Assembly: GCF_000337515.1 (NCBI RefSeq)
Contig: NZ_AOIQ01000009.1
Coordinates: 1-64,000 of the forward strand
Direction: 5' to 3'
DNA from: Halovivax asiaticus JCM 14624
GTDB taxonomy: Archaea > Halobacteriota > Halobacteria > Halobacteriales > Natrialbaceae
DNA length: 64,000 bases
Part shown: positions 34,221 to 43,874 of the stretch, in pieces
Numbering within the stretch: position 1 is the stretch's first letter
Layout of the letters: every line of letters starts with the position of its first letter
Program-made: the position numbers and the translations under genes
Notes under the pieces: generated by a model
Seen by the model: only the letters and a program-made list of their open reading frames with translations
Database searches by the model: none
What the model was told of the DNA's origin: nothing

Positions 34221-35153
34221 CTATTCGAGGGTGGCTTCGAGGCGGTCGATCAACACGGCGGTACCCACGTGGAGGGGGACCCGGTCGTGCAGTTCGTTCG
34301 GCTCGACAGAGAGCAGTGACCGGGAGCCGTCGGACGAGCGACCGCCGGCCGTCTCGATCAGGTGCCCGATGGGGTTGCCCTCGAACTGGAGGCGGAGTTT
34401 ACCGCGGGGATTGTCCGCGAGCGCCGGGTAGGCGAAGATGCCGCCGTAGGTGAGGACCTGGTTAACGTCGCCGATCATCGCGCCGCCGTAGCGGAGTTTG
34501 TGCGAGGGATCGGATTCGACCGCCCGGGCGAACTCCGCGAAGTCGTCGGGCCAGTCAGGGACGCGACCGCCGAAGCCGTAGACGAGCGGATCGTCGGGGA
34601 TAGTGACATCCTCCTCGACGACGGTCGGTTCCTCGCCCGAGAGTTCGAACTTCGTGACGGTGCCGCCGCGAGCGACGGCCATCGTCGTGATCGGACCGTA
34701 CAGCACCCAGCCCGAGGCCACGATCGACGTTCCGGGTGCGGGAAGCGGCTCGTCGTAGACGGCGAAGACCGTCCCCATCGTGTTGTTCGGTTCGAGGTTC
34801 GAGGAACCGTCGAGCGGATCGACGGCGACGGCGACCGTATCGGCTGCGGTCGCCTCCTCGCCGCAGTCGACGACGTCGGCGCGCTCCTCGCTCGCATACT
34901 CGGCGACGCCGTCGATCGCCGACAGACGCGCCTCGAGCAGGTCGTCGGCGTAGACGTCCGCCTCGGCCTGCACGTCGCCGCTCGGATTCTCCCGATCGGA
35001 CTTGCCGCGCCGACCGACGAGGCCGCTCCGGATGTCCTCGGCCGAGTCCGCGACGACGTCGACGATCGCATCGATCGTCGCGGCGCGACCGGTGTCAGCA
35101 CGCTCGCCACCGGTTCCGTCGGCGTCCGTTCCGCCGCCGTCGCGCTCGCTCAT
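34221..35153 (-). CDS. fbp: Class I fructose-1,6-bisphosphatase
   Basis: 310 residues. Dephosphorylates fructose-1,6-bisphosphate in gluconeogenesis. Metal and substrate motifs: VDPLDGSSNLEPN and the sugar-binding LRYGGAMIGDVNQVL, YGGIFAYPA, and a C-terminal ETAGGRSSDG segment, typical of archaeal class I FBPases. It overlaps the aldolase stop by 4 nt, forming a two-gene gluconeogenic operon. The N-terminal 20 residues are low-complexity. Confidence 0.92.
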   Translation of the reverse strand: MSERDGGGTDADGTGGERADTGRAATIDAIVDVVADSAEDIRSGLVGRRGKSDRENPSGDVQAEADVYADDLLEARLSAIDGVAEYASEERADVVDCGEEATAADTVAVAVDPLDGSSNLEPNNTMGTVFAVYDEPLPAPGTSIVASGWVLYGPITTMAVARGGTVTKFELSGEEPTVVEEDVTIPDDPLVYGFGGRVPDWPDDFAEFARAVESDPSHKLRYGGAMIGDVNQVLTYGGIFAYPALADNPRGKLRLQFEGNPIGHLIETAGGRSSDGSRSLLSVEPNELHDRVPLHVGTAVLIDRLEATLE

Positions 35154-35938
35154 TCGTCGAGCGCGGCGTCGGCGGTCTCGCCCTCGTAGATGACCTTCTC
35201 GAGGGCGTCGAGCAGGTGCGTCGGATCCTCACGCTGCCAGACGTTGCGGCCGACGGCCAGGCCTTTCGCGCCGGCGTCCATGACGGCCTCGACGGTCGAG
35301 AGGAACTCGTAGTCGGAGGTCTTCGAGCCGCCGGACATGACGACCTTCATGTCACCAGCGCAGTCGACGGCATGGGCCATCGCCTCCTTGCTGCCGGGAT
35401 ACTTGACCTTCGCGACGTCGGCGCCGAGTTCGAGTGCCAGACGGGTCGCGTAGGAGATCGTCGACGGCTTGGTATCGTTCTTGAGTCCCTGCCCGCGCGG
35501 GTACGACCACATGACGGTCGGGAGATCGTGTTCGCGTCCGGCCTCCTGCACGTCGCGGAACTCCTCGACCATCTCGATCTCGTTGTTCGAGCCGCCGTAG
35601 ACGGTGAAACCGAGCGCGTCGGCACCGATCTCCGCGGCGTAGTCGACCGAGCAGTTGACCGCCGAGTCGGGTTCGCCCATCCAGAGGTTGGAGGTCCCGT
35701 TGATCTTCAACAGGAGGTTGACGTCGTCCTCGTAGCTGGGGTAGTAGCCCTCGGCGATACCCTTCTGGACGGCCATCGCGGTAACGGCGTCGTGCGTCGC
35801 CGTCTCGAAGACCGTCGACGGATCGAGCTTTGCCGGGACGTTCTCGAAGTCGACGGGGCCGTGCTCCAGGCCGTGGTCCATCGCGAGAATCAGTACCTTT
35901 CCGTCGCGGACGATCGGGGAGTCGTCGATCGGAATCAT
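35150..35938 (-). CDS. Class I fructose-bisphosphate aldolase (archaeal DhnA type)
   Basis: 262 residues. Schiff-base aldolase joining triose phosphates to fructose-1,6-bisphosphate. Blocks: MDHGLEHGPVDF near the start, VMWSYPRGQGL, the Schiff-base lysine region VAKVKYPGSKEAM, and the phosphate site VMSGGSKTSDYEF plus GAKGLAVGRNVWQRED. Distinct from bacterial class I. First gene of the operon with fbp. A dehydroquinate-pathway homologue (ADH synthase) is the main alternative, but the fbp partner favours FBA. Confidence 0.9.
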   Translation of the reverse strand: MIPIDDSPIVRDGKVLILAMDHGLEHGPVDFENVPAKLDPSTVFETATHDAVTAMAVQKGIAEGYYPSYEDDVNLLLKINGTSNLWMGEPDSAVNCSVDYAAEIGADALGFTVYGGSNNEIEMVEEFRDVQEAGREHDLPTVMWSYPRGQGLKNDTKPSTISYATRLALELGADVAKVKYPGSKEAMAHAVDCAGDMKVVMSGGSKTSDYEFLSTVEAVMDAGAKGLAVGRNVWQREDPTHLLDALEKVIYEGETADAALDE

Positions 35939-36024
35939 CTGTTTGAGTGGTGCTACAGACGCGTATTTATCTCTGATGGTCCGGGCCGGAGGCGGGTCGT
36001 TCGAGCCAGGTCAGGCCGGCACCA

Positions 36025-36924
36025 TCAGTCGGCTGTCGGCACGTCGTGCCGGAGGGCAGGCCACCGGATCGGGTCCACCATCGCGACGTACGTCGTCTCC
36101 TCGTAGGTCGCGATCCAGTAGGCCCGATCGTCGTCGCTCGCGAAGGGGCCGTGGTCGAAGAACGTTCGCGCGACGCCTTCGAACGCTTCGTCGTCGGTCG
36201 AGTCGGCGTAGTAGCCACCCTCGTCGATGGCCTCCTCGACGACATCGCGTTCAGCGTCGGAGAGGCCCGCGAGGGAAAATCGATGGTCGGCCGCCAGCTC
36301 GTCGGCGTAGCGCCCCTCACTCCCCAGTTCGTCGACCAGCGTGTACTCGTAGGTCGTCACCGTCGTCTCGATCGGCTCGATCTCGACGCCCATCCGCTCG
36401 CCGTCGACCACGAGGACGTCGAACGCTGGTTCGGGGACGATGGCGGATTCCGCCCGCTCCGATTCGGTGTAGGACAGGTCGGCGCCGACGGCATCGTCGC
36501 CCGACGCACGCGAGGCGAGGAGTGAGTCGAGTTTCTCGGCGTCCACGCTCGGGAGCGCGTCGAACCGACGTTCGGCAGTGTCGGCCGCCCCGGGATCGGC
36601 CTCGAGAACGACCCGGTAGTCGGTGCGAGTTTGGTCGCCCGTCTCGGTACGAGCCAGCTCGTAGACGGTTCCGTCGTAGGTAACCGGCTGATCGACCCCG
36701 AGCGGCGGTCGCTCACCGGAGACGATCGCCGAACCGGTGTCGAGAACGTCGACGACGATGTTGCGCTCCTCGCCGGTCCGACCGACCTCGACCGTCGTCG
36801 GATCGAGAATCTCGTCCGTCGTGGCCTCGTCCATCTGCAGGACACCGGCAGCGTCGATACAGCCCGCGAGCGTGGCGCAGAGACCGGCTGCCACGGTTCC
36901 GAGAACACGACGTCGGGAGGGCAT
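36025..36924 (-). CDS. Tat lipoprotein of unknown function
   Basis: 299 residues. It begins MPSRRRVLGTVAAGLCATLAGC, a twin-Arg signal with lipobox Cys22. The acidic mature part has a mixed alpha/beta look and no cofactor motif. The ATG at 36924 is supported by a TACTTATG-type box about 28 nt upstream. Probably a membrane-attached extracellular protein. Function unknown. Confidence 0.82.
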   Translation of the reverse strand: MPSRRRVLGTVAAGLCATLAGCIDAAGVLQMDEATTDEILDPTTVEVGRTGEERNIVVDVLDTGSAIVSGERPPLGVDQPVTYDGTVYELARTETGDQTRTDYRVVLEADPGAADTAERRFDALPSVDAEKLDSLLASRASGDDAVGADLSYTESERAESAIVPEPAFDVLVVDGERMGVEIEPIETTVTTYEYTLVDELGSEGRYADELAADHRFSLAGLSDAERDVVEEAIDEGGYYADSTDDEAFEGVARTFFDHGPFASDDDRAYWIATYEETTYVAMVDPIRWPALRHDVPTAD

Positions 36925-36943
36925 CACTCGACGGTTTCGTGTC

Positions 36944-36958
36944 ACACATAAGTACTTT
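36944..36958 (-). promoter_or_regulatory. TATA-like box of lipoprotein gene
   Basis: Minus strand reads AAAGTACTTATGTG; the TTATG core is about 26-28 nt from the lipoprotein ATG, typical for a leaderless start. Confidence 0.5.
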
Positions 36959-37107
36959 CTCCGTTCGACAACAGATCGCGCGCAGGTGTCCACGCAACCG
37001 GTGGACCGTCGCAGCTGGTGTTTCGTTGCGACCATTCGTCCAATACGGTCGTCTCATCGTGTTCGGCTCGCCGTGGCGGTTATCCCCTCGCACGTCGAAA
37101 TCAGACC

Positions 37108-37272
37108 ATGGCATCGACGACCTACCGCTGTGTCTGTGGTGCCGAACTCCGCTTTCGGCAGGACCTGGAGAAAGACGAGAGCGGTGTCTATCCCACCTGG
37201 AAGTGCAAAGACTGTCAGACGCCAGTCCCGGGAAAGATCGGCGAGCGCCTCAAGCACCAGCATCCGTCCTGA
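37108..37272 (+). CDS. Small zinc-ribbon protein
   Basis: 54 residues with one Cys pair YRCVCG and one KCKDC, a four-Cys zinc site. The start MASTTYRCVCG is preferred to an upstream frame with random composition. Many haloarchaea carry such stand-alone zinc ribbons; some affect growth and biofilm in Haloferax. Specific role unknown. Confidence 0.72.
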   Translation: MASTTYRCVCGAELRFRQDLEKDESGVYPTWKCKDCQTPVPGKIGERLKHQHPS

Positions 37273-37324
37273 CTCGTGCCAGTTCGTCGCTACGTCCGCC
37301 ATAGCGACTCCGTCAGTCGCCCAA

Positions 37325-38443
37325 TTATCGAACCAGCGGCATGTTGTAACTCGTCTCCAGTTCCATCACCGTCTCCCAGGTCGTCTCGCACTCACAGGAG
37401 ACCTGCTCGAAGACGGAGGGGTCTTGCCGAAGGTCGAAGTCCTTGATCGCCTTCTGGACGAGATCGTCACACTCCTTGCAGTTGTGCGGGCCGCGGTCGG
37501 AGCCGTGGCCGACCGGGTCGGAGACGACGATGGCGTCGACCTCGGCAGTCTCCTCGAGGACGTGGGCGACCGACCAGAGCCATGGCGGGCGGTAGCCGTC
37601 GTTGAAGTAGAGGTCGTCGACCATCGTGTAGCGCTGGACGTTACACGGGTTCATCGAGACGGTGTGACAGCCCTCGACGTCGGCACAGCGTTCGATCGAA
37701 GAGATCATGTCCTCGACGGCCTCCGATTCCGCGAGGAACGGCGGTTTCATCAGGAGGTAGGCCTTGATCCCGGCCGAGGCCCCGCGGTCGACGTCCGGTT
37801 CGGCATCTGCTTCCGCGTCCGCCGCGGCGGCCTCTGCGCAGGCATCCTCGAAGTCGGCGAAGTCGAAGTACTTGTTCACGCAGTCGTGACGGACGCGGTC
37901 CGTGGCCGTCTCCAGGCCGATGGCGACGTCCGTGTCGATGCCGTACTGGGTGAAGTCGGCGATCTTCTCTCGGTCGACGAAATCGGGGAGCGATTCGACG
38001 ACGATGCGCTCGCGGTCGGCGAACGTCTCGGCGATGGCCCGGCGAGTCTCGGCGCCGACCTCGCGCTCGTCCAAGAAGGAGCCGGAAGTGTAGATCTTGA
38101 TGAGTGTGGCCGGCTCGTCTGCGTTATCTGCCTCGTGTGCCAGACAGACGTCGATCTGGTCCATCAGCGCGTCGTGGGAGACGGAGCCGCCGTCGACGCT
38201 CTCGGCGACGTACCCACACATCGTACAGCCGCCGGCGCGGGCCCAGCGACAGCCGCCCGTGTTGAGGATGATCGTCAGACTCCGTTTGACGCCGTCGGGC
38301 GTGTTGTCCTCGTCCAGCCAGACGCGCGTCGGCTCGTGGGGGTCGTAGCTCGCCTCCTTGCGCGAGCGGATCTCCCGCATCACCTGGTTGTGGGCGTCCA
38401 TACCCTTGCCCTGCTCGTAGACCTCGGGCGTGGGAGTACTCAT
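37325..38443 (-). CDS. Archaeosine synthesis radical SAM enzyme RaSEA
   Basis: 372 residues. RaSEA works with ArcS to form archaeosine at tRNA position 15. The radical-SAM Cys cluster is GCRWARAGGCTMCGY (near residue 65-78), followed by IKIYTSGSFLDERE, VAIGLETATDRV and MNPCNVQRY. The C-terminal part adds PHNCKECDDLV and CECETTWE cysteines. Length fits the family. ArcS is not in this window. Confidence 0.9.
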   Translation of the reverse strand: MSTPTPEVYEQGKGMDAHNQVMREIRSRKEASYDPHEPTRVWLDEDNTPDGVKRSLTIILNTGGCRWARAGGCTMCGYVAESVDGGSVSHDALMDQIDVCLAHEADNADEPATLIKIYTSGSFLDEREVGAETRRAIAETFADRERIVVESLPDFVDREKIADFTQYGIDTDVAIGLETATDRVRHDCVNKYFDFADFEDACAEAAAADAEADAEPDVDRGASAGIKAYLLMKPPFLAESEAVEDMISSIERCADVEGCHTVSMNPCNVQRYTMVDDLYFNDGYRPPWLWSVAHVLEETAEVDAIVVSDPVGHGSDRGPHNCKECDDLVQKAIKDFDLRQDPSVFEQVSCECETTWETVMELETSYNMPLVR

Positions 38444-38575
38444 TGCCGGGCAAAGCGCCCCGACGCGTATAGCCGCTTCGTCTCACCGGGAGAGCCCTCG
38501 TCGCACGCCGGGCGACATTGCTATTTAATCGCACCCCGTCCTCCTACCCCTACCCGCTCACCACCGCCCGCTTTG

Positions 38576-38770
38576 CTACGCCGGAAGGCGAATTTCCCGA
38601 CGCTCACGAGCCCCACAACTGAGACACTCGCGCTCGTACCGGACCGAGCGACCGCTGGCACGGACGGTCCACCCGCTCGCGTCCTCACTCCCGCAGGACG
38701 TACATCGAGTGTCGGCCTCGTACGTTCGACGCAACCGATCGAACGGGCTGACGGCGGCAAACACAGTCAT
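38576..38770 (-). CDS. Small zinc-finger protein (HVO_0649-like)
   Basis: 64 residues with CTSCGSEDASG and CLSCGARERRE, two CxxC pairs of a zinc ribbon, preceded by SPFDRLRRTYEAD. This layout resembles a haloarchaeal zinc-finger family I know as HVO_0649-like. No function known. Confidence 0.75.
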   Translation of the reverse strand: MTVFAAVSPFDRLRRTYEADTRCTSCGSEDASGWTVRASGRSVRYERECLSCGARERREIRLPA

Positions 38771-38981
38771 AAGCTACCATACCACATGCAAAGAGATAAC
38801 GCTACCGCCGGCACGCCTCGAATACTGTCGTGATGACACACCGCGTACAGATAAAAAACGGGAGGAATATCGGCCAGATCGTCGAATGCGGCAAGTACGC
38901 ACTCATTACTCGTGTCAGTTGACGGATTTGTGAAGCGAACAGTGTTCAGCACTTAAGGTCGGTTTCGTTGCAGCCCAGTCC

Positions 38982-39167
38982 ATGGTCGACACCGTCTCAC
39001 TCCAGTTCGGCAACGGCGGGTTCCTGTACTGGGCGGTCATCTTCTTCGTACTGGCGCTCGTCGCCGCCGCGGTCGGCGCTCGCGGTGTCGCCGGTATCTC
39101 GATGGAGATCGCTCGGATCTTCGTGCTGCTGTTCATCGTCCTCGCCATCGTCGCACTCTTGCTCTGA
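38982..39167 (+). CDS. DUF1328 family small membrane protein
   Basis: 61 residues with two helices: FLYWAVIFFVLALVAAAVGARGVAG and a second IARIFVLLFIVLAIVALLL. The central G.RGVAGIS turn is typical of DUF1328 (YtjA-like). Single gene; function unknown. The kinase gene starts 105 nt later on the same strand. Confidence 0.85.
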   Translation: MVDTVSLQFGNGGFLYWAVIFFVLALVAAAVGARGVAGISMEIARIFVLLFIVLAIVALLL

Positions 39168-39272
39168 GGAGAGGCAGTCTGGACTCATCGAACGAACGGT
39201 TGTGCCGACAGCCAGCCGAGGTTTCGGTCGGGCCGGAACGGTTTTGGGGATTCTGGACCGAGTACGGTCGAA

Positions 39273-41594
39273 ATGCGCCGTCACCAGGCTGCAGTCCTCG
39301 TTCTCGACGGCTCCGGCCACGGCACCGACCTCGCGACGCAACTCACCGAGTCGGGATGGGAATCATCTCACGTCGCGACGCTGGATGCGGCCGCGACTGC
39401 ACTCGACGAACGAGCCGTCGACCTCGTCTGCTGCGGGACACCCGACGACGGCGACGTAATCGCGGGGATCGAGACCGTCACGCGTGTCGCACCCACGACA
39501 CCAGTCGTCGCGCTCGTCGACCCAGAGACCGACGTGACGGCGACGGCTGTCCTCGACGCCGGTGCAGTTGACGCCGTCTGCGCGGCTGGCCCGACGGACG
39601 AGTGGTATCCGCTCCTCACTCGACGGCTCGACGCCGCCCACTCGACAGTTCCAGAGAGCCTCTCCCGGGCCGTGATCGATCGACTCGCCGCCGAGCGAGA
39701 CGGACTGATCTGTCTCTTCGACGAGAATCGACGTCACCACATCGTCGCCGGGGGCACCGACGACGAAGCTGGGCTCGACCCCGGCCGATTCGACGGCACC
39801 ACCCTCGACGCCGTCGGACTCGATCCGGCCGTTTCCACCCAGCTTCGAGCGAACTACCACGCCGCCTGTGACGGCGAGACCCGATCGCGAACGGTACAAC
39901 TCGACGGCCAACTGTTCACGGTCGAGACGGAGCCGATCGGCCCGGCCGAGGCGGGGTTCGGACTGGCGACGTACGCGCCTGCAGCCACCGCCGAAGCGTT
40001 CGGCGCGGACGACGAGACGACGCGTGCGAGGGTCGACCGGCTCCACGAGACCGTCGCCGCGCTCGACGATCGATCCGAGGTCGACGCGGTCTGCGAGTTC
40101 GTCGTCGAACGGGCGGTCGAACTCTTCGCCGCCGACGCCTGCGGCATCGCCGAACTGGACGAGGGGGTGCTCGCCTCCGTCGCCGCAACCGCCGAACGCC
40201 CGTACCAGTTCGACGGGCGCCTCGAAGCCGGCGATGGACTGGCGGGTCGAACCATCGAGCGCCAGGAGACGATCGCCGTCGCCGACGTCACCGACGAGTT
40301 CGGTCCCGAAAACGGGGACGAGCTCGATAGCGAGGACGGTGACGAACTCGATCTCAGGAGAGCGGACGAATTCGACGCCGGCACCACGCCCTATCGATCC
40401 GTGCTGTCGATTCCGATGGGGCCGGACGGCGTCTTCCAACTGTTCTCGACCGAGGTGGATGCCTTCGCACCCGTCGATCGAGTCCTCTGTGAGCTGCTCG
40501 TGGCTTACGCCACCCACGCGGTCGCTCGGGTTCGGTTCGAGCGCGCCCTCACTCGCGAACGGGATCGCTTCGCCGCGCTCTTTCAGAACATCCCGGACGC
40601 CGCGATCCAGTACGAGGTCGTCGACGGCGAGCCGACCATCGAGTCCGTCAACTCCGCGTTCGTCCGGCTGTTCGGCTTCGAACCCGACGTAGCGGTGGGG
40701 TCGTCGGTGGTCGAGACGGTGGTTCCCGCGGACGAACGGGACGACGCACGACGCCTCTACGACGAGGTGCTCGAAGGCAACCGTGTGGACGCGGAGGTCG
40801 ACCGGCTCACCGACGACGGCGTTGCCCCGTTCTTGCTCCGAAGTGTGCCCATCCCAGCCGACGGGGACGACCAGCACGGCTACTTCATCTACACCGACAT
40901 CTCCACGCTCGTCCAGCGCGAGCAAGAACTCGAGCGCCAGAACGAGCGCCTCGACGCGTTCGCCTCGATCGTCAGTCACGACCTCAGGAATCCCCTCTCG
41001 ATCGCCGAAGGCTATCTCCAGACGGCCATCGAGTCCGGTGACGTCGACAACCTGACGATCGTCGACGAGGAACTCGATCGAATGCGTCGCATGATCGAGG
41101 ACCTCCTCACGCTCGCACGAGACGGTGAGGCAATCGGTGCGTTGGAGCCGGTCGAACTGGCGACGGTCGTCGAAGCGGCCTGGGGTGGCGTCGACACCGC
41201 CGACGGGAGCCTCACCATCGGCAGCCTCCCGACCGTCGAGGGCGACCCGGACCGGCTGCGGCAACTCTTCGAGAACCTGTTTCGCAACGCCGCCCTCCAC
41301 GGCGGAGACGACGTCGCGGTCGACGTCGATACCTTCGACGAGGGGATCTACGTCGCCGACGACGGTCCCGGCGTCCCCGACGATCTGAAAGACGAGATCC
41401 TCGACGCGGGCGTCTCGACCGCGAAGGGAGACGGGGGTACCGGCTTCGGCCTCGCGATCGTCACACAGATCGCGTCCGCCCACGGCTGGACGGTCACCGT
41501 CGAGGATAGCACGTCCGGTGGCGCCCGATTCGAACTTCGGCTGCAGCCCGACGAGGACAGTCAAGCCGGCGCACCGACCGGTGCGGTGCGGTAG
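39273..41594 (+). CDS. Sensor histidine kinase with pseudo-receiver, PAS, GAF, PAS
   Basis: 773 residues. Order: a receiver-like domain (about 5-122) in which the phospho-Asp position is Gly in LVCCGTPDDG; a PAS-like domain (about 130-235); GAF (about 255-420) with an acidic insert DELDSEDGDELDL; PAS (about 435-545); HisKA with His569 in SHDLRNP; and HATPase with N box ENLFRNAALHGG, G1 DDGPGVPDD, and G2 GGTGFGLAIV. From the PAS onward it is clearly related to the kinase at 2982-4778 but without the N-box insert. A TTTTGG box lies 27 nt before the ATG. The CHAT-like copy B follows after 179 nt. Confidence 0.93.
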   Translation: MRRHQAAVLVLDGSGHGTDLATQLTESGWESSHVATLDAAATALDERAVDLVCCGTPDDGDVIAGIETVTRVAPTTPVVALVDPETDVTATAVLDAGAVDAVCAAGPTDEWYPLLTRRLDAAHSTVPESLSRAVIDRLAAERDGLICLFDENRRHHIVAGGTDDEAGLDPGRFDGTTLDAVGLDPAVSTQLRANYHAACDGETRSRTVQLDGQLFTVETEPIGPAEAGFGLATYAPAATAEAFGADDETTRARVDRLHETVAALDDRSEVDAVCEFVVERAVELFAADACGIAELDEGVLASVAATAERPYQFDGRLEAGDGLAGRTIERQETIAVADVTDEFGPENGDELDSEDGDELDLRRADEFDAGTTPYRSVLSIPMGPDGVFQLFSTEVDAFAPVDRVLCELLVAYATHAVARVRFERALTRERDRFAALFQNIPDAAIQYEVVDGEPTIESVNSAFVRLFGFEPDVAVGSSVVETVVPADERDDARRLYDEVLEGNRVDAEVDRLTDDGVAPFLLRSVPIPADGDDQHGYFIYTDISTLVQREQELERQNERLDAFASIVSHDLRNPLSIAEGYLQTAIESGDVDNLTIVDEELDRMRRMIEDLLTLARDGEAIGALEPVELATVVEAAWGGVDTADGSLTIGSLPTVEGDPDRLRQLFENLFRNAALHGGDDVAVDVDTFDEGIYVADDGPGVPDDLKDEILDAGVSTAKGDGGTGFGLAIVTQIASAHGWTVTVEDSTSGGARFELRLQPDEDSQAGAPTGAVR

Positions 41595-41773
41595 CGGCCA
41601 CACCTTGCGAGTGATCCGTCGTGTGCCGGTCGACCACACGGGAGGAACGCCATCCCGATCGACTTCGCAACTGTACAGCCGATCGACATCCTGTACAGTG
41701 CGACATTCTGTACCGTGACGGGGCCCCGACCACGGGCCGGTACACGTATGCCCCGGTATTCACATGTGGAGGT

Positions 41774-43804
41774 ATGGTTTCGGTCGAGCTGATCGATACG
41801 ACCATCCGGGCGACCGACCGGGTGGCCAACGTAAGTACGATCCAGACGGTCGGCTGGGACGAACCAGCTCCGTCGCTGCCGATCCCGATGCAGCTCGATG
41901 CGGCGGTGAGCGGGCGTGCGGCGGCCCTCTCGACGGACGCCGCCTTTCCCGAAGTGTCCGAAATCGAAGCGGGTGAACGAACCGCCTCCCGCCAGATCGA
42001 CGCCGGCACGTCGGTCGTCCTCGACGACGGCTCCCACATGGTTCACGCGGAGGGGCCGCTCATCACGCATTTTCGATTCGACGGGGCGGCCACCGTTACC
42101 TTCACCGAGAACGACGTGGTGCGTCTGTCGTTCGAGCAGCCGAAGGCAGTGACGATCGGATTCGTGAGCCGCGTTTCCTACCCCCGTCACACGATCACCG
42201 TCCCACGAACGCCCGAGGGGGTCGCGACCGGCCTCTCGCACTTCGCCGCGGCCGTCCAGGAACGAGATGCCCGCCGGACGGCCAACATGAACCTGCGCCA
42301 CCCGCCGCGACTCGCCTTCGGCGACGAACTCGACGTCCCCCACGCCGTCGGTGATCACGTCCCCGAGACGGGACTCGTTCTCAGGCTGCCCTCCCAGCTC
42401 GAATACCTGTTTCCGGCGGCGCCCCTCGCATACTATCTGGGTGCGCGAATCGAACTCGACGACGAAGCCGAACCCGCCCTCGCGACACGAACGGGCTCGG
42501 TACTGACCGAGTTCGGCACACAGCCTGGCTACCAGTACGCCGTCGCTGGACTCCTGCGCCGCGTGTTTCTCCTGGACATGCTGGTTCGGTACGACCAGTA
42601 CTCGAGCGCGAATCCGGCCGACCTCGACCTGCTGTCGGCGCTGGACGCCGACACCGACGTGATTCGAGAACGCACGGATCCGGAGCGCCTAGAAGCGCTC
42701 CTCGCACTCGATTTCGATCGAATCAGCAACGGGTTGCCGGAGTGGCACTTCGCGAGTTTCGTCGAGCCGACGTTCGAAAACGTTCGAGCGCTCCCCTACC
42801 TGATCCGCAACGTGTCAGCGATCTACCTCCCGGATGCGGCGCGACCCGGTCGCGACCGAGCTGCCGATCACGCCCCCTATCGACGGGTTCCGAAGACGAT
42901 ACCCGGGCGCGTCGTCGAGGGTGGCCGGCACGGGAGTTCGATCGCCTGGCTGTGTGACGATCCGCCGCCCGCCGAGACGATGTTCCGTCCGGATCCGGAC
43001 GTGTACGAGCACGCGTCTCGATTCATCGACAGGACGGATGCGGACGAATCTGTGGTCGTCGTGGGTGGCGCGGAGACCGACGCGGCGATCCTGGCGGCGC
43101 TGCGCTCGCAGTACGACACCCACACGGCCGCGACGGTCTCGGTCGAGGTTCACGAGGCGGTCACCCGGGACGAACTCGCGGCGATATTCGAAACCGGTGC
43201 CGACTTCGTTCACTTCGTCGGCAACGTCGCGAACGGGTTCGCGTGTACGGACGGAACGCTCGCGCCCGCCGAACTCGATCGGTCGAACGTCAGACTGTGT
43301 CTACTCGACGGTCCCAGCGGTCGTGACACCGGCCTCGAGTGCGTTCGCCGCGGCAGCGCCGCCGGCATCGTTCGAGACGGCCACGACCGCCCGCTCGATG
43401 CGGAAACGCGCGAGCGACTCGTCGGACTCCTCACCCGCGGCTTCACGCTCGACCAGGCCGTTCGCTACGCGACTGCGCCGGGGGCGGCTGCTTCCTTCAT
43501 GGCGGTCGGCGATGCGTTCCTCCAGTTGACCCAGTCGATGAAGCTCTACGCCACCCCCGCGACGATCGACCCCGTCAGGACCGACCGGTTCGCGGTCGAC
43601 GCCCACGTCTATATCCCGCTCGCCGGGTTCATCTGGCGACCGGAGCTGCACGACGTTCCAGCGGAGTTTTGCAACCGGTCGGTCCGCTTTTCGGCGACCG
43701 GGCCGGAACTCGAAACGCTCGTCGAAACCCAGAACATCGTCCCCATCGTCGACGGGATCGCCCACTGGGACGACACCGAGCCGCTGTTCTACCCATATCT
43801 CTGA
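41774..43804 (+). CDS. CHAT-like protein paired with histidine kinase, copy B
   Basis: 676 residues, paralogue of the product at 910-2985. Shared blocks: KAVTIGFVSRVSYPRHTITV, PETGLVLRLP, PAAPLAYYLGARIEL, LRRVFLLDMLV, TGADFVHFVGN (His at 480), FACTDGTLAP and a final ..PLFYPYL. The CHAT-like part (about 425-575) again lacks the second His and has LLDGPSG where a catalytic Cys would be. GGAGG at 41767-41771 lies just before the ATG. It follows the second kinase on the same strand with a 179-nt gap, so here it may have its own promoter. Function unknown. Confidence 0.85.
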   Translation: MVSVELIDTTIRATDRVANVSTIQTVGWDEPAPSLPIPMQLDAAVSGRAAALSTDAAFPEVSEIEAGERTASRQIDAGTSVVLDDGSHMVHAEGPLITHFRFDGAATVTFTENDVVRLSFEQPKAVTIGFVSRVSYPRHTITVPRTPEGVATGLSHFAAAVQERDARRTANMNLRHPPRLAFGDELDVPHAVGDHVPETGLVLRLPSQLEYLFPAAPLAYYLGARIELDDEAEPALATRTGSVLTEFGTQPGYQYAVAGLLRRVFLLDMLVRYDQYSSANPADLDLLSALDADTDVIRERTDPERLEALLALDFDRISNGLPEWHFASFVEPTFENVRALPYLIRNVSAIYLPDAARPGRDRAADHAPYRRVPKTIPGRVVEGGRHGSSIAWLCDDPPPAETMFRPDPDVYEHASRFIDRTDADESVVVVGGAETDAAILAALRSQYDTHTAATVSVEVHEAVTRDELAAIFETGADFVHFVGNVANGFACTDGTLAPAELDRSNVRLCLLDGPSGRDTGLECVRRGSAAGIVRDGHDRPLDAETRERLVGLLTRGFTLDQAVRYATAPGAAASFMAVGDAFLQLTQSMKLYATPATIDPVRTDRFAVDAHVYIPLAGFIWRPELHDVPAEFCNRSVRFSATGPELETLVETQNIVPIVDGIAHWDDTEPLFYPYL

Positions 43805-43874
43805 GTCGACGCGATCGAGTACCGAACGGCTGGACCCGATCGGCGGCTCACCCGGATCGATTCCAAATCAGCGG

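Noticed and set aside
36737-38833. 698-codon plus-strand frame over the lipoprotein and RaSEA genes
   Set aside because: Antisense of two recognisable genes; composition basic and unlike haloarchaeal proteins.
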